Origin: Micromonospora echinofusca
GTDB taxonomy: Bacteria; Actinomycetota; Actinomycetes; Mycobacteriales; Micromonosporaceae
NCBI RefSeq assembly: GCF_900091445.1
Contig: NZ_LT607733.1
Location: 5,421,001 to 5,485,000, forward strand
Direction of reading: 5' to 3'
DNA length: 64,000 bases
The position numbers and the translations under genes were made by a program. This document shows, one piece after another, positions 18,338-27,868 of the stretch; within the stretch, counting starts at the first letter, position 1; each line of letters starts with the position of its first letter. The notes under the pieces are model-generated. The model did not search any database. It had not been told where the DNA came from and was given only the letters and a program-made list of their open reading frames with translations.

Positions 18338-21300
18338 GTGAGCAAACCCCGAAACCTGAGCCGGCGGACCTCCGCCGCGCTCTTCGCGTCGGTCGTGGCG
18401 GCCAGCGCGGTGACGGTGGCCGGTGGTGCCGCCACCGCGAGCGCCGCACCGACCGCCGCACCCGACGCGTCCCAGGCCACCCCTGTGGAGGCGCTGGGCT
18501 CGCACGACGCCAAGCTCCTCGCCGAGGCGGAGGCGAAGAAGGCCCCGACCGTCACCCTGATCGTGGCCACCAAGAAGGGCGAGGCGCAGGACGTCGCCGC
18601 GGACCTCAAGAACCTGGGCGCGGCCGTCACCGAGCGCTACGACAGCATCGGCTACGTCCTGGCGAAGGTCCCCACCTCGAAGGTGGTCAAGGCGGCCACG
18701 CTGCCCGGCGTCTCCGCCGTCGACCTGGACGAGACCATCCAGCTGCCCGACCCGACGCCCGAGGTCGCCCCCTCCGGCAAGAAGGCCACGAAGCAGGCGG
18801 CGACGCTGCCCGGCCCCGGGGCCGACACCCCGGCCGCCAACCCCTACATGCCGACCAACGAGATCGGCGCCGTCGACTTCGTCGCCAAGAACCCCCAGTG
18901 GGACGGCCGCGGCGTCACGATCGGCATCATGGACTCCGGTGTGGACCTCGGTCACCCGGCGTTGCAGAAGACCACCACGGGTGAGCGGAAGATCGTCGAC
19001 TGGGTGACCGCGACGGACCCGTTCGAGGACGCCACCTGGCGCCCGATGCTCACCGAGGTGACCGGTCCGACGTTCACCTCCGGCGGCGCGACCTGGACGG
19101 CCCCGGCGGGCACCTACCGGTTCAACCGGTTCGCCGAGTCGATCACGGCTGCCAGCGACCCGGCCGGTGACATCAACCGCGACGGGGACCGGACCGACAC
19201 GTTCGGCATCCTCTACGACCCGGCCACCCACAACATCTGGGTGGACGTCAACCAGAACAACGACTTCACCGACGACGCCATGATGCGGCCGTACAAGGAG
19301 AAGTTCGACGTCGGCTACTTCGGCACCGACAACGCGGCCACCCCGGTGGTCGAGCGGATCCCGTTCGTGGTCGAGTACCGCGAGGACGTGGACACCGCCC
19401 CCATCGGCGGTCCCGGCCTGGTGGACTACGTCAACATCGGCATCGTCGAGAGCACCCACGGCACCCACGTCGCCGGCATCACCGCCGCCAACGACATGCT
19501 CGGCAACGGCGCCTTCGACGGTGCCGCGCCCGGCGCCAAGCTCGTCTCGGCCCGCGCCTGCTCCTGGGGCGGCGGCTGCACGTACGCCGCCCTCACCACC
19601 GGCATGGCCGACCTGGTGATCAACCGCAAGGTCGACGTGGTCAACATGTCGATCGGCGGCCTGCCGGCGCTGAACGACGGCAACAACGCCCGCGCCGAGC
19701 TCTACAACAACCTGATCACCACCTACGGCGTGCAGATGTTCATCTCGGCCGGCAACTCCGGCCCGGGCCTGAACACCATCGGCGACCCGTCGGTGGCCGC
19801 CAACGTGGTCAGCGTCGCGGCGAGCATCAGCAAGGACACCTGGCTGGCCAACTACGGCTCCGCGGTGAAGAAGAAGAACGCGCTGTTCAACTTCTCCTCC
19901 CGTGGCCCGCGCGAGGACGGCGGCGTCAAGCCGAACATCGCCGCCCCCGGCTCGGCCATCTCCACCGCCCCGACCTGGCAGCCCGGCAACGCGGTCCCCG
20001 AGGCCGGCTACGCGCTGCCCCCGGGCTACGCGATGCTGAACGGCACCTCGATGGCCTCCCCGCAGGCCGCCGGCGCCGCCGCGCTGCTGCTGTCGGCCGC
20101 CAAGGCGACCGACAAGGGCGTCACCCCGGCCGCGCTGCGCCGGGCGATCTACACCTCGGCCAAGCCGATCGCGGACGTTCCGACGTACGCCCAGGGCTAC
20201 GGCATGTTCAACGTGCCGGGCGCGTGGAAGCTGCTGCGCAAGGGCGTGGAGACGCGCTCCTACACCTCCGAGGCCCCGGTCTGCACCGTCCTGTCCGGTC
20301 AGCTGGGCACCCCGAACCGGGGTACCGGCCTCTACAACCGCTGCGCCTCCACCGAGGGTGGGCAGCGGATCGGCCAGTCGAAGAGCTACCAGGTCAAGCT
20401 GACCCGCACCAGCGGGCCGGCCGGCACCGTGAAGCACAACGTGGGTCTGCGCGGCAACGACGGCACCTTCAAGGCGCCGAAGATCGTCTCGCTCCCGCTG
20501 AACAAGACCGTCACCGTCTCGGTCACCGCCAAGCCCGCCACCGCTGGCGCGCACGGCGCGATCATGACGATCGACGACCCGGCCACCTCGGTCGTCGACT
20601 TCGAGGTCTCCACCGTCGTGGTGGCCTCGAACGACGTGAAGAAGCCGAACTTCTCCTTCTCGGCCGAGGGCTCGGTCGACCGGAACGGCTTCACGTCGTA
20701 CTTCGTGACGGTTCCGCCGGGCACGGGCGCCCTCCAGGTGAACCTCTCCGGCATCGCCACCGGTTCGCAGACCCGGTTCATCGCCTTCAACCCGTACGGC
20801 GTTCCGGTGGAGAGCACCTCCAGCCTCGCCTGCTACACCAACTTCTCCGACGCCAACGCCTGCAAGCCGCAGGAGCGCGACTACCAGAACCCGATCGCCG
20901 GGGTCTGGGAGATCGAGGTGGAGTCCCGTCGGACCTCGCCGTCGCTGAACAACCCGTTCCAGCTCACGGCGCGGGTGCAGGGTGTCGCGGTCGAGCCGGC
21001 CGTGGTCGAGCTGCCGGCGGTCACCGCCGGTACGGCGACCCCGGTGACCTGGTCGCTGACCAACACCTTCGGCCCGGTCGCGGTGACCGGCCAGGGTGGC
21101 CCGCTCTCCAGCGTCCACGCCGAGCGGCCCACCATCGCCGAGGGCGCGTCGCAGGAGTACACCGTGGAGGTGCCGGCGGGCGCGACCCGCTTCACCGCCC
21201 GGATCGGCAACCCGGCCAGCGCCGCGGCCGACCTCGACCTCTACGTCTTCCGCGGTACCGCGGAGGTCGGTCGGGCCGCCGACGGCGACTCCGAGGAGGC

Positions 21301-21607
21301 CGTGACCATCAACAACCCGCCGGCGGGCACCTACCGGGTGGTCGTCGAGGGCTACGCGGTGGACGGGGCCGGTGGCAGCACCGCCTACGACTACCGGGAC
21401 TCGTTCTCGGCGGCGGCGCTGGGCACCCTCTCGGCGCCCGCCACCCCGCTGAACCTGGCCCACGGCGCCACCGCCACCCTCACCGGTACGGTGACCGCCC
21501 AGTCCACCCCGGTCGCCGGTCGGGCGCTCTTCGGTGAGCTGTCCGTGGTGACCACCGAGGGCGCGGTCGTCGGCCGCGGCGCCGTCTCCATCGGCACCGT
21601 GAACTGA
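18338..21607 (+). CDS. Secreted S8 (subtilisin-like) serine peptidase, large form
   Basis: A 1089-residue exported protease. GTG 18338 follows GGAGGA at 9 bases and begins a twin-Arg-containing signal sequence (SRRTSAALFASVVAAS, cleavage near ASA-AP). A propeptide-like inhibitor domain follows, then the catalytic triad: Asp about residue 199 (IMDSGVDLGHP), His about 377 (THGTHVAGI) and Ser about 571 (NGTSMASPQAAGA), with the oxyanion Asn in SAGNSGPG. The long Asp-His insert resembles tripeptidyl-peptidase II-type subtilases. The C-terminal region contains beta-rich domains, the last like a bacterial PPC domain (ADLDLYVFRG). Upstream lie ordered GTGACA half-sites; a strong terminator follows. 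Confidence 0.95.
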   Translation: MSKPRNLSRRTSAALFASVVAASAVTVAGGAATASAAPTAAPDASQATPVEALGSHDAKLLAEAEAKKAPTVTLIVATKKGEAQDVAADLKNLGAAVTERYDSIGYVLAKVPTSKVVKAATLPGVSAVDLDETIQLPDPTPEVAPSGKKATKQAATLPGPGADTPAANPYMPTNEIGAVDFVAKNPQWDGRGVTIGIMDSGVDLGHPALQKTTTGERKIVDWVTATDPFEDATWRPMLTEVTGPTFTSGGATWTAPAGTYRFNRFAESITAASDPAGDINRDGDRTDTFGILYDPATHNIWVDVNQNNDFTDDAMMRPYKEKFDVGYFGTDNAATPVVERIPFVVEYREDVDTAPIGGPGLVDYVNIGIVESTHGTHVAGITAANDMLGNGAFDGAAPGAKLVSARACSWGGGCTYAALTTGMADLVINRKVDVVNMSIGGLPALNDGNNARAELYNNLITTYGVQMFISAGNSGPGLNTIGDPSVAANVVSVAASISKDTWLANYGSAVKKKNALFNFSSRGPREDGGVKPNIAAPGSAISTAPTWQPGNAVPEAGYALPPGYAMLNGTSMASPQAAGAAALLLSAAKATDKGVTPAALRRAIYTSAKPIADVPTYAQGYGMFNVPGAWKLLRKGVETRSYTSEAPVCTVLSGQLGTPNRGTGLYNRCASTEGGQRIGQSKSYQVKLTRTSGPAGTVKHNVGLRGNDGTFKAPKIVSLPLNKTVTVSVTAKPATAGAHGAIMTIDDPATSVVDFEVSTVVVASNDVKKPNFSFSAEGSVDRNGFTSYFVTVPPGTGALQVNLSGIATGSQTRFIAFNPYGVPVESTSSLACYTNFSDANACKPQERDYQNPIAGVWEIEVESRRTSPSLNNPFQLTARVQGVAVEPAVVELPAVTAGTATPVTWSLTNTFGPVAVTGQGGPLSSVHAERPTIAEGASQEYTVEVPAGATRFTARIGNPASAAADLDLYVFRGTAEVGRAADGDSEEAVTINNPPAGTYRVVVEGYAVDGAGGSTAYDYRDSFSAAALGTLSAPATPLNLAHGATATLTGTVTAQSTPVAGRALFGELSVVTTEGAVVGRGAVSIGTVN

Positions 21608-21627
21608 CCCGTCCCGCACCGGAACAC

Positions 21628-21659
21628 CGGAGCCCGCCCCCACCCGGGGGCGGGCTCCG
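21628..21659. terminator. Bidirectional terminator hairpin
   Basis: A 14-bp perfect stem (left arm ends gagcccgccccc, right arm gggggcgggctc) with loop ACCC sits between the convergent subtilase and lipoprotein genes. High-GC stem without a long U-tract, as is usual for actinobacteria. Confidence 0.8.
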
Positions 21660-21673
21660 CCCGTTGTGTCGGC

Positions 21674-22126
21674 TCAGCCCCGGCGGGCAGTCTCGACCAG
21701 GAAGGGCGTGCCCTGCTGGCAGGTGGTTAGCAGGTCGCGCTGGACCCGGCCCGTCACCGTGACCTTCGCGCCCGGCTTCAGCAGGTCACGTGGGCCGCCG
21801 ACCAGCAGGTAGTTGTCGAGCAGCAGGCAGTTGGGCTCCACCCCGGAGGTGACGGTCCCGGTCAGGGTGGTGCCGCCGGTCGGCGGCTTCGTCGGCGCGT
21901 TGCTGGGCCTCGGGGGCGGGGGCAGGGCCGGCCCCGTCGGATCCACCGGGTCGCCGGGGGTCGGGGTCACTCCGGGGATGCTCGGATCCGGGCTGGGCGG
22001 GCTGGTCACCGGCTGCGCTCCCGTCGGGGTCGGGGTGGGGGTGTCGCCGGCACCGCCCTGACCGCCGCAGGCGCTCAGCGCCACGCAGACGGCCAGCGCG
22101 GAGACGGCGAGCCGAAGAGTCCTCAT
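21674..22126 (-). CDS. Small lipoprotein with OB-like C-terminal domain
   Basis: A 150-residue predicted lipoprotein. ATG 22126 starts MRTLRLAVSALAVCVALSAC, the Cys closing an LSAC lipobox. Residues ~22-85 are a Thr/Pro-rich linker typical of wall-spanning tethers. The C-terminal ~60 residues (TLTGTVTSGVEPNCLLLDNY, then GAKVTVTGRVQRD) have the strand pattern of a small OB-fold seen in actinobacterial exported proteins. No enzyme motif was found. The gene ends next to a shared terminator and lies 43 bases downstream of ispH on the same strand, so it may be co-transcribed with it. Confidence 0.78.
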   Translation of the reverse strand: MRTLRLAVSALAVCVALSACGGQGGAGDTPTPTPTGAQPVTSPPSPDPSIPGVTPTPGDPVDPTGPALPPPPRPSNAPTKPPTGGTTLTGTVTSGVEPNCLLLDNYLLVGGPRDLLKPGAKVTVTGRVQRDLLTTCQQGTPFLVETARRG

Positions 22127-22169
22127 ACCCTTGTCTGACGCAGCGGGGCCGCGTGCCGTTCCCTCGCGG

Positions 22170-23159
22170 TCAGCCACGGGCCGCGGCGGCTGCCTTCATG
22201 TCCCGCTTCAGCTCCTGCGGCAGCGAGAAGGTCAGCCGCTCGTTGGCGGTCACCACCTCGTCGACGTCGGTGAAGCCGCGCGCCGCGAGGTGGGCGAGCA
22301 CCTCCTGGACCAGCTCGTCGGGGACGCTGGCGCCCGAGGTCAGGCCGACCGTACGCGCCCCCGCCAGCCACGCGTCGTCGATCTCGTGCGCGAAGTCGAC
22401 GAGGTAACCGGCGCGCGCGCCGGCGTCAAGGGCGACCTCGACCAGGCGTACGGAGTTGGAGGAGTTGGTCGAGCCCACGACGATCATCACGTCGCACTCG
22501 GGCGCGATCTCCTTGACCACGTGCTGCCGGTTGGAGGTGGCATAGCAGATGTCGTCGCTGGGCGGCGACTGGAGCATCGGCAGCCGCTTCTTGAGCCGGG
22601 CCACCGTCTCCAGCGTCTCGTCGACCGAGAGGGTGGTCTGGGAGAGCCAGACGACCTTGTTCGGGTCGCGGACGGTGATCGTGTCGGCGTCCTCCGGACC
22701 GTCCACGAGCTGGATGTGCTCGGGTGCCTCGCCGGAGGTGCCGATGACCTCCTCGTGCCCCTCGTGGCCGATCAGCAGGATGTCGTAGTCCTCGGCGGCG
22801 AACCGCTTCGCCTCCTGGTGCACCTTCGTGACCAGCGGGCAGGTCGCGTCGATGGCCCGCAGCGAGCGGCTGCGGGCCTGCTCGTAGACCTCGGGGGCCA
22901 CCCCGTGCGCGGAGAAGATGACGGTGGCGCCCTCGGGCACCTCCTCGTTCTCCTCCACGAAGATCGCGCCCTGGGCCTCCAGGGTCTGCACGACGTGCTT
23001 GTTGTGCACGATCTGCTTGCGTACGTAGATCGGGGCGCCGTAGAGCTTGAGTGCCTCCTCCACGGTCTGCACCGCGCGGTCCACGCCCGCGCAGTAGCCG
23101 CGGGGCTTGGCCAGGATCACGCGCTTGCCGGTCCGGGACGTCACTTCAGCCTCAGTCAC
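22170..23159 (-). CDS. ispH: 4-hydroxy-3-methylbut-2-enyl diphosphate reductase
   Basis: A 329-residue IspH (LytB), the last enzyme of the MEP isoprenoid pathway, reducing HMBPP to IPP and DMAPP with a [4Fe-4S] cluster. The three cluster Cys are visible: [20 protein letters not shown] and [11 protein letters not shown]. Further motifs are [11 protein letters not shown] and VGSTNSSNS. The frame is open farther upstream, but GTG 23159 ([12 protein letters not shown]) gives the usual length. It is divergent from xseA across about 175 bases. uppS and a geranylgeranyl-reductase-like gene, both isoprenoid users, occur later in the window. Confidence 0.97.
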   Translation of the reverse strand: MTEAEVTSRTGKRVILAKPRGYCAGVDRAVQTVEEALKLYGAPIYVRKQIVHNKHVVQTLEAQGAIFVEENEEVPEGATVIFSAHGVAPEVYEQARSRSLRAIDATCPLVTKVHQEAKRFAAEDYDILLIGHEGHEEVIGTSGEAPEHIQLVDGPEDADTITVRDPNKVVWLSQTTLSVDETLETVARLKKRLPMLQSPPSDDICYATSNRQHVVKEIAPECDVMIVVGSTNSSNSVRLVEVALDAGARAGYLVDFAHEIDDAWLAGARTVGLTSGASVPDELVQEVLAHLAARGFTDVDEVVTANERLTFSLPQELKRDMKAAAAARG

Positions 23160-23334
23160 CCACCCATCGTACGTGTCGCCCCGTGGGGCGACACGGGCCG
23201 CGACCGCCGCCACCACGGCCCGCACCCGGCCGGACGGGCGCACCTGGCGCGACGCCCGCCCCGCCGGGCCGGCTCCCGGGTGCCGCCCGTCGAGCCGCGC
23301 GGGAGTGTCCGGGGCGGGCCGTAGGGTGGGGCGG

Positions 23335-24555
23335 GTGAGCACAGGTGAGGTGGGGCGGAGCACGTCCGAGGAGCCGTGGCCGGTCCGGGTGGTCAGCCAG
23401 AAGGTCGGTGCCTGGATCGCCCGGCTGGGCTGGGTGTGGGTGGACGGGCAGGTGGCGCAGATCAGCCGCCGGCCGGGCGCCAGCACCGTCTTCCTCACCC
23501 TGCGTGACCCGTCGGCCGACCTGAGCCTGACGGTCACCACCAACCGCGACGTCCTGGACGTCGGCGCGCCGGAGCTGCGCGAGGGTGCCCGGGTGGTGCT
23601 GCACGCCAAGCCGGAGTTCTACGCCGCCCGGGGCACGCTGAGCCTGCGCGCCGACGAGATCCGGCAGGTCGGCCTCGGCGAGCTGCTGGCGCGGCTGGAG
23701 AAGCTCAAGAAGCTGCTCGCGGCCGAGGGGCTGTTCGACCGGGCGCGCAAGCGCCGGCCCCCGTTCCTGCCCAACCGGGTCGGGCTGATCACCGGCCGCG
23801 CCTCCGCCGCCGAGCGCGACGTGCTGACCAACGCCCGCCGGCGCTGGCCGGCGGTGGAGTTCCGCACAATCAACGTGGCCGTGCAGGGGCCGAGCGCGGT
23901 TCCCCAGATCGTCGACGCGCTCAAGGTGCTGGACGCCGACCCGACCGTCGACGTGATCGTCATCGCCCGGGGCGGCGGCGGCATCGAGGACCTGCTCCCC
24001 TTCTCCGACGAGGCGCTCTGCCGGGCCGTCTTCGCCTGCCGCACGCCGGTGGTGAGCGCGATCGGCCACGAGACCGACGCGCCGCTGGTCGACTACGTCG
24101 CCGACGTACGGGCCTCGACCCCGACCGACGCAGCCAAGCGCGTGGTGCCCGACCTCACCGAGGAGGTACGCGTCATCCGCCAGGCCCGCCACCGCCTCGA
24201 ACGCGCGGTGCGCAACCTGGTGGACCGCGAGTCGCACCGGCTCGACGGACTGCGTTCCCGGCCGGTGCTGGCCCGCCCGCAGGTGATGGTCGACCAGCGG
24301 TTCGTCGACCTCAACGGGCTGCGCCAGCGGGCCGGCCGCTGCCTCGACCACCGGCTCGCCGCCGCCGACGACGACCTGCGGCACACCCTGGCCCGGCTGC
24401 GCGCCCTCTCCCCCGCCGCCACCCTCGACCGGGGCTACGCGATCGTCCAGCGCGCCGACGGTCACGTCGTACGCGCCGCGTCGGAGGTCGGCAAGGGCGA
24501 TCCGCTCCGGGTACGCCTCGCCGACGGCGAGCTGGCCGCGACGGTCGACGGCTGA
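23335..24555 (+). CDS. xseA: Exodeoxyribonuclease VII large subunit
   Basis: A 406-residue XseA, the catalytic subunit of exonuclease VII, which degrades single-stranded DNA to oligonucleotides together with XseB. An N-terminal OB-fold domain ([15 protein letters not shown] to [10 protein letters not shown]) precedes the catalytic core, with [56 protein letters not shown] and the C-terminal [13 protein letters not shown] 23335 is chosen because it gives normal length; the frame runs farther upstream only through a region shared with the ispH promoter. It is followed by xseB 36 bases later. Confidence 0.97.
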   Translation: MSTGEVGRSTSEEPWPVRVVSQKVGAWIARLGWVWVDGQVAQISRRPGASTVFLTLRDPSADLSLTVTTNRDVLDVGAPELREGARVVLHAKPEFYAARGTLSLRADEIRQVGLGELLARLEKLKKLLAAEGLFDRARKRRPPFLPNRVGLITGRASAAERDVLTNARRRWPAVEFRTINVAVQGPSAVPQIVDALKVLDADPTVDVIVIARGGGGIEDLLPFSDEALCRAVFACRTPVVSAIGHETDAPLVDYVADVRASTPTDAAKRVVPDLTEEVRVIRQARHRLERAVRNLVDRESHRLDGLRSRPVLARPQVMVDQRFVDLNGLRQRAGRCLDHRLAAADDDLRHTLARLRALSPAATLDRGYAIVQRADGHVVRAASEVGKGDPLRVRLADGELAATVDG

Positions 24556-24591
24556 ACGACGACGGGATCACGATGTGGTGGGATGGCAGCG

Positions 24592-24804
24592 ATGACTGAC
24601 GAGAAGAAGGACGAACCGCTCAGCTACGAGCAGGCCCGCGCCGAGCTGGCGTCGGTGGTCGAGCGGCTGGAGACCGGCGGCACCACGCTGGAGGAGTCAC
24701 TGGCGCTCTGGGAGCGCGGCGAGAAGCTCGCCGACACCTGCCAGCGCTGGCTCGACGGCGCCCGCGCCCGCATCGACGCCGCCCGCCAGGACCCGACCCC
24801 CTGA
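24592..24804 (+). CDS. xseB: Exodeoxyribonuclease VII small subunit
   Basis: A 70-residue XseB. The motif LSYEQARAELASVVERLETG followed by TTLEESLALWERGEKLADTC is the full-length helical small subunit that wraps the XseA coiled coil. ATG 24592 (MTDEKKDEPLSYEQ) is preferred; an in-frame ATG 9 bases earlier at 24583 is possible. It is co-oriented with and directly behind xseA, the standard pairing. Confidence 0.93.
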   Translation: MTDEKKDEPLSYEQARAELASVVERLETGGTTLEESLALWERGEKLADTCQRWLDGARARIDAARQDPTP

Positions 24805-24844
24805 CCCCCTCACCCCACCCCGCGCGGACGCCGGGCTCGCCGGT

Positions 24845-24913
24845 GATCATGGAGTGGTGGTGGGCGATACAGGGCGTTCTGCACCTTGTGTCGCCCACCA
24901 CAACTGCATGATC
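24845..24913. repeat. Long GATC-ended inverted repeat
   Basis: Thirty-base arms, 24845-24874 and 24884-24913, match at 26 of 30 positions with a 9-base loop. The outer edges are gatcatg and catgatc and the inner part contains gtggtgggcga against tcgcccaccac. Mismatches mostly allow G-U pairs, so RNA from either strand could fold. It lies in the 158-base gap after xseB, between convergent genes. Confidence 0.85.
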
Positions 24914-24962
24914 GACACGGCCGGCAGCTGCGACGCGGCCGGAGCCGGCGGGGCGGGTGGGG

Positions 24963-25835
24963 TCAGTTGAAGAGGTTGTAGAGCTCGGCGGGGGCCTCGA
25001 CCACCTGGTCCGCCGGGGGCTTCTGGGCGGCGGTGGCGTTGCCGTAGTCCGAGTACGTGATCCGGATGTCCTGCGCCTTGCTCTGGCCGGCGGCCGGGAT
25101 CTGGATGACCATCTCGCTGAGCCGGCCCTGCGGGTCGAGCTTCGCGGTGAACGGCACCGACTTCGCCTGCGCACCGAGCGCCGTGATCACCGTCGGGTCC
25201 ACCGAGCCGGCCTCCGCCGCCTTCGACACGTCGATGGTGCCGGCGTACGCGCCGTCGCCGGTCTGGCGTACCTCCGTGATGCCCTGCGTCAACACCTCGC
25301 TGCCGGCGGGGTCGACCTTGTCGAAGTCGAAGCCGAGGTTCCGGTTGCCCTTGATCCGGGTCTGGTCCAGGTGCTGGTACTTGCCGAGGTTCAGCTTCTG
25401 CACCCCCGGCACGCTGCTGGCGGTCGTGCCGCCGAGTTCGACCTTCACCCAGCTGTCCGGCTTGTAGTGGACGAGGTCGAGCTTCATGAACAGGTCGTCG
25501 GTCGGCTTGCCGATCGTCACCCGCATCTCGGCGCTCTGGGTGGGCTCGTGCACCCGCCCCTCGGCCGTCGAGCCGACGCCGGACATGGTGAACCGGAAGT
25601 TGCCGTTGCTGATCTCGCGGGTGGAGGCCAGCAGCGCCTGCTTGGCGTCGCCGGACCCCGGGGCCGCGCTACCGGAGGCCGGGGCCCCGCTGCCGGAGGC
25701 GGGCGTGCCGGACGCCGAGACGGACGGGGAGGCGGACGAGCCCGCCGTCGGGGTCCCGGAGGCGTTGCAGGCGGCCAGGCCGGGAGTGAAGAGGGCGGCG
25801 GCCACCAGGCCGGCGCTCAGGCGTCGAACAGTCAT
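24963..25835 (-). CDS. Lipoprotein, LppX/LprG-like (paralog A)
   Basis: A 290-residue predicted lipoprotein. ATG 25835 begins MTVRRLSAGLVAAALFTPGL with the lipid-attachment Cys at the end of LAAC. A Ser/Gly/Ala/Pro-rich tether follows to about residue 60. The remaining ~225 residues form a beta-rich domain (FRFTMSGVGSTAEGRVHEP, YKPDSWVKVELGG, GRLSEMVIQIPAAGQS) of the kind seen in LppX/LprA/LprF-type lipid-binding lipoproteins. It ends DYGNATAAQKPPADQVVEAP, nearly the same as the neighbouring paralog. Lipid binding is inferred from resemblance only. Confidence 0.8.
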   Translation of the reverse strand: MTVRRLSAGLVAAALFTPGLAACNASGTPTAGSSASPSVSASGTPASGSGAPASGSAAPGSGDAKQALLASTREISNGNFRFTMSGVGSTAEGRVHEPTQSAEMRVTIGKPTDDLFMKLDLVHYKPDSWVKVELGGTTASSVPGVQKLNLGKYQHLDQTRIKGNRNLGFDFDKVDPAGSEVLTQGITEVRQTGDGAYAGTIDVSKAAEAGSVDPTVITALGAQAKSVPFTAKLDPQGRLSEMVIQIPAAGQSKAQDIRITYSDYGNATAAQKPPADQVVEAPAELYNLFN

Positions 25836-26042
25836 ACGTGTCTCCCACGTGGGTCACCCGACGCACCTGGCGGCGGCCGGAAACCGGGCGACGCACCACG
25901 TCGGCTGCGCCGCACGAACCCCGCCGGGCCGGCTGCCGGAGGCGACCCGGCCCGGGTTCGCCCCACTCCTGTTCCCTGTCGCCGCGTCGCACAATCACCG
26001 GGATGTCCGGTTGCCCCGGTCGGGTGACCCCGGGAACGCGGA

Positions 26043-26068
26043 AACGGGGCGGCCGAGGCCGCCCCGTT
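26043..26068 (-). terminator. Terminator hairpin after lipoprotein paralog B
   Basis: A perfect 12-bp stem (aacggggcggcc with ggccgccccgtt) and a 2-base loop, extended outward with one bulge, lies 13 bases beyond the stop of the minus-strand lipoprotein gene. It separates the two paralogs, so they are probably separate transcription units. Confidence 0.75.
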
Positions 26069-26081
26069 CCGTGTGCCGGTG

Positions 26082-26888
26082 CTACTTCTTGAACATCTCG
26101 TACGTCTCGGGGGACGCCTCGACCACCTTGTCGGCCGCCGGCTTCTGGGCTGCGGTGGCGTTGCCGTAGTCCGCGTACGTGACCTTGATGTCGTGCGCCT
26201 TGGTCTCGCCGGCGCTCGGCACGGAGATGACCAGCTCGGTGAGCCGGCCCTCGGCGTCCACCTTGGCGGTGAAGGGCAGCGCCTTGGCCTGCGCGCCCAG
26301 GGCCTTGACCATGTCGGCGTCCACGGCGGAGGAGTCGGTCGCGGCGGACGCGTCGAGCTTGCCGGCGTAGCTGCCCTCGGCGGTCTTCTCCACGTCGGTG
26401 ATGCCCTTGGTCAGCATCGCGCTGCCGGCGGGGTCGGCCTGCTCCATGTAGCGGCTGAGCTCACCGGCGTCCTTGACCTTGGACTGGTCGAGGTGCTGGT
26501 ACTTGCCCTTCATCTTCTCCGCGCCCGGGATCATGGCACCCAGCTCGCCGAGGTCCAGCTTCACCCAGCTGTCCGGCTGGATGAAGATCAGTTCCATGCC
26601 CATCGACGAGCCGGAGCCGTCGTCGAACTTCATGCTGAACTGGGCGCTGTTGCTGGGCTTGTGCACCAGGCCCTTGCCGCTGAGCCCGTCACCGGCCAGG
26701 GTGAAGGTGAAGTTGCCCTTCTCGAGCTCCTTGGTGGAGGCGATGAGCGCCTCCTTCGGGTCGGCGGGCACGGCCGACGCTGCCGAGCCCGCACCGGCCG
26801 GCGCGGGATCGTCCGACTTGCAGGCAGTCAGGCCGGGAACGAGCAGGGTGGCGGCGAGCACGCCGACGCTCCACCGTCGAATGTTCAC
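26082..26888 (-). CDS. Lipoprotein, LppX/LprG-like (paralog B)
   Basis: A 268-residue predicted lipoprotein paralogous to the next gene downstream. GTG 26888 (NIRRWSVGVLAATLLVPG, Cys in LTAC) starts a compact signal peptide; an upstream in-frame start would add an unlikely N-terminal leader. The shared C-terminal signature is DYGNATAAQKPAADKVVEAS, and the domain pattern (FTFTLAGDGLSGKGLVHKPS, PDSWVKLDLGELG) is parallel. The tether after the Cys is shorter than in paralog A. The pair appears to be a tandem duplication with diverged ligand-facing sequence. Confidence 0.8.
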   Translation of the reverse strand: MNIRRWSVGVLAATLLVPGLTACKSDDPAPAGAGSAASAVPADPKEALIASTKELEKGNFTFTLAGDGLSGKGLVHKPSNSAQFSMKFDDGSGSSMGMELIFIQPDSWVKLDLGELGAMIPGAEKMKGKYQHLDQSKVKDAGELSRYMEQADPAGSAMLTKGITDVEKTAEGSYAGKLDASAATDSSAVDADMVKALGAQAKALPFTAKVDAEGRLTELVISVPSAGETKAHDIKVTYADYGNATAAQKPAADKVVEASPETYEMFKK

Positions 26889-27002
26889 AGTTGTCTCTCT
26901 TCGGGAAACGGAAAGCACGCGGCAGGACTCAGCCGCCGGGCAGTGAGCCGGGGCAGCGTAGCCGATCCGTCCGACACCCGGGGGGCGGTTTCCCGGGGCG
27001 GG

Positions 27003-27716
27003 CTACCGGATCGCGGTGGCCAGGTGCCGCAGCTCGTTGTCCCGGGCGTCGCCGACCACGATCACCGTCCGGTTCGGTTCGAGCAGGACCAGCGCCTGCT
27101 CGTTGCCGCGGGCGGTGTACCGCTGCCAGGTGCGTCCGCCCAGGTCGGTCTGACCCTGCGGTTGCCCCTCGGCGGTCAGTTCGGTCGGCAGCAGCCGCTC
27201 CGGCGGCACGCTGCTCTGCACCAGCTGGGCGCCCCGCCCCTCGGGGGTGAGGTAGCCGAGGCGGAGGCTCGATCCGCCCTCGGCGGTCTGGAAGTTCGCG
27301 CTGACCGTGTGCCACCCGTCGTCCAGCTCCGCCGGCTCGCTGACCGGGAAGGCGTTGGCGGCCCGCGCCGACTCGATGGCGGGCGCCGGGTCGACGGTCG
27401 TCGGCTGCTCGCCGCCGAGGAACCCCCGGTAGAAGGCGATCAGCAGGGCGATCGGGACCAGCAGCACGAGCAGCGAGATCGCCATGTCCTTCGGCGAGCG
27501 TTCCGACTTGCGGGTGTCGATCGCCGGCGGCGGCGCGGGCCGCTCGCCCGTCTCCGCCACGCCGTCGGGCGGGGGCGCCCCCGCCGCGCCGGCGGGCTCG
27601 ACCAGCGCCGGTTCCCCCTCCGGTACGGCGGCGGCCCGGGTCGGGGCGACCGGCGGCTGGCCGTCCGGCGGCGTCGGGTCGGCGGGTACGCGATCGGCAG
27701 GCTGTGCGGCTTCCAC
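27003..27716 (-). CDS. DUF4245 domain-containing membrane protein
   Basis: A 237-residue protein. Residues 1-75 are Pro/Ala-rich and cytoplasmic; one membrane helix follows ([19 protein letters not shown]). The extracytoplasmic ~140 residues fit DUF4245 ([53 protein letters not shown]). In many actinobacteria this family sits beside glpX, as here, where the two are divergent with about 150 bases between starts. Role unknown; the conserved linkage suggests but does not prove a functional tie. Confidence 0.83.
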   Translation of the reverse strand: MEAAQPADRVPADPTPPDGQPPVAPTRAAAVPEGEPALVEPAGAAGAPPPDGVAETGERPAPPPAIDTRKSERSPKDMAISLLVLLVPIALLIAFYRGFLGGEQPTTVDPAPAIESARAANAFPVSEPAELDDGWHTVSANFQTAEGGSSLRLGYLTPEGRGAQLVQSSVPPERLLPTELTAEGQPQGQTDLGGRTWQRYTARGNEQALVLLEPNRTVIVVGDARDNELRHLATAIR

Positions 27717-27868
27717 CCTGCCATCTTCGCAGCCGCCCGACCGGCCGTATCCGGGCCATCACCGCCCCGATCCCGCACCGGGTGAGCCATCGTGTGAGGA
27801 TCAGCGACAAAGCCGGCAGCGGCGACGCCGCACCCTGCCGCCCCGCAACGTCGCGAGGAGGAGCCGTC

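Noticed and set aside
18251..21643. A 1,130-codon open frame antisense to the subtilase
   Set aside because: Same reason: shadow of a real, motif-rich gene. Its residues (mostly Arg, Gly, Val, Asp) show no family pattern.
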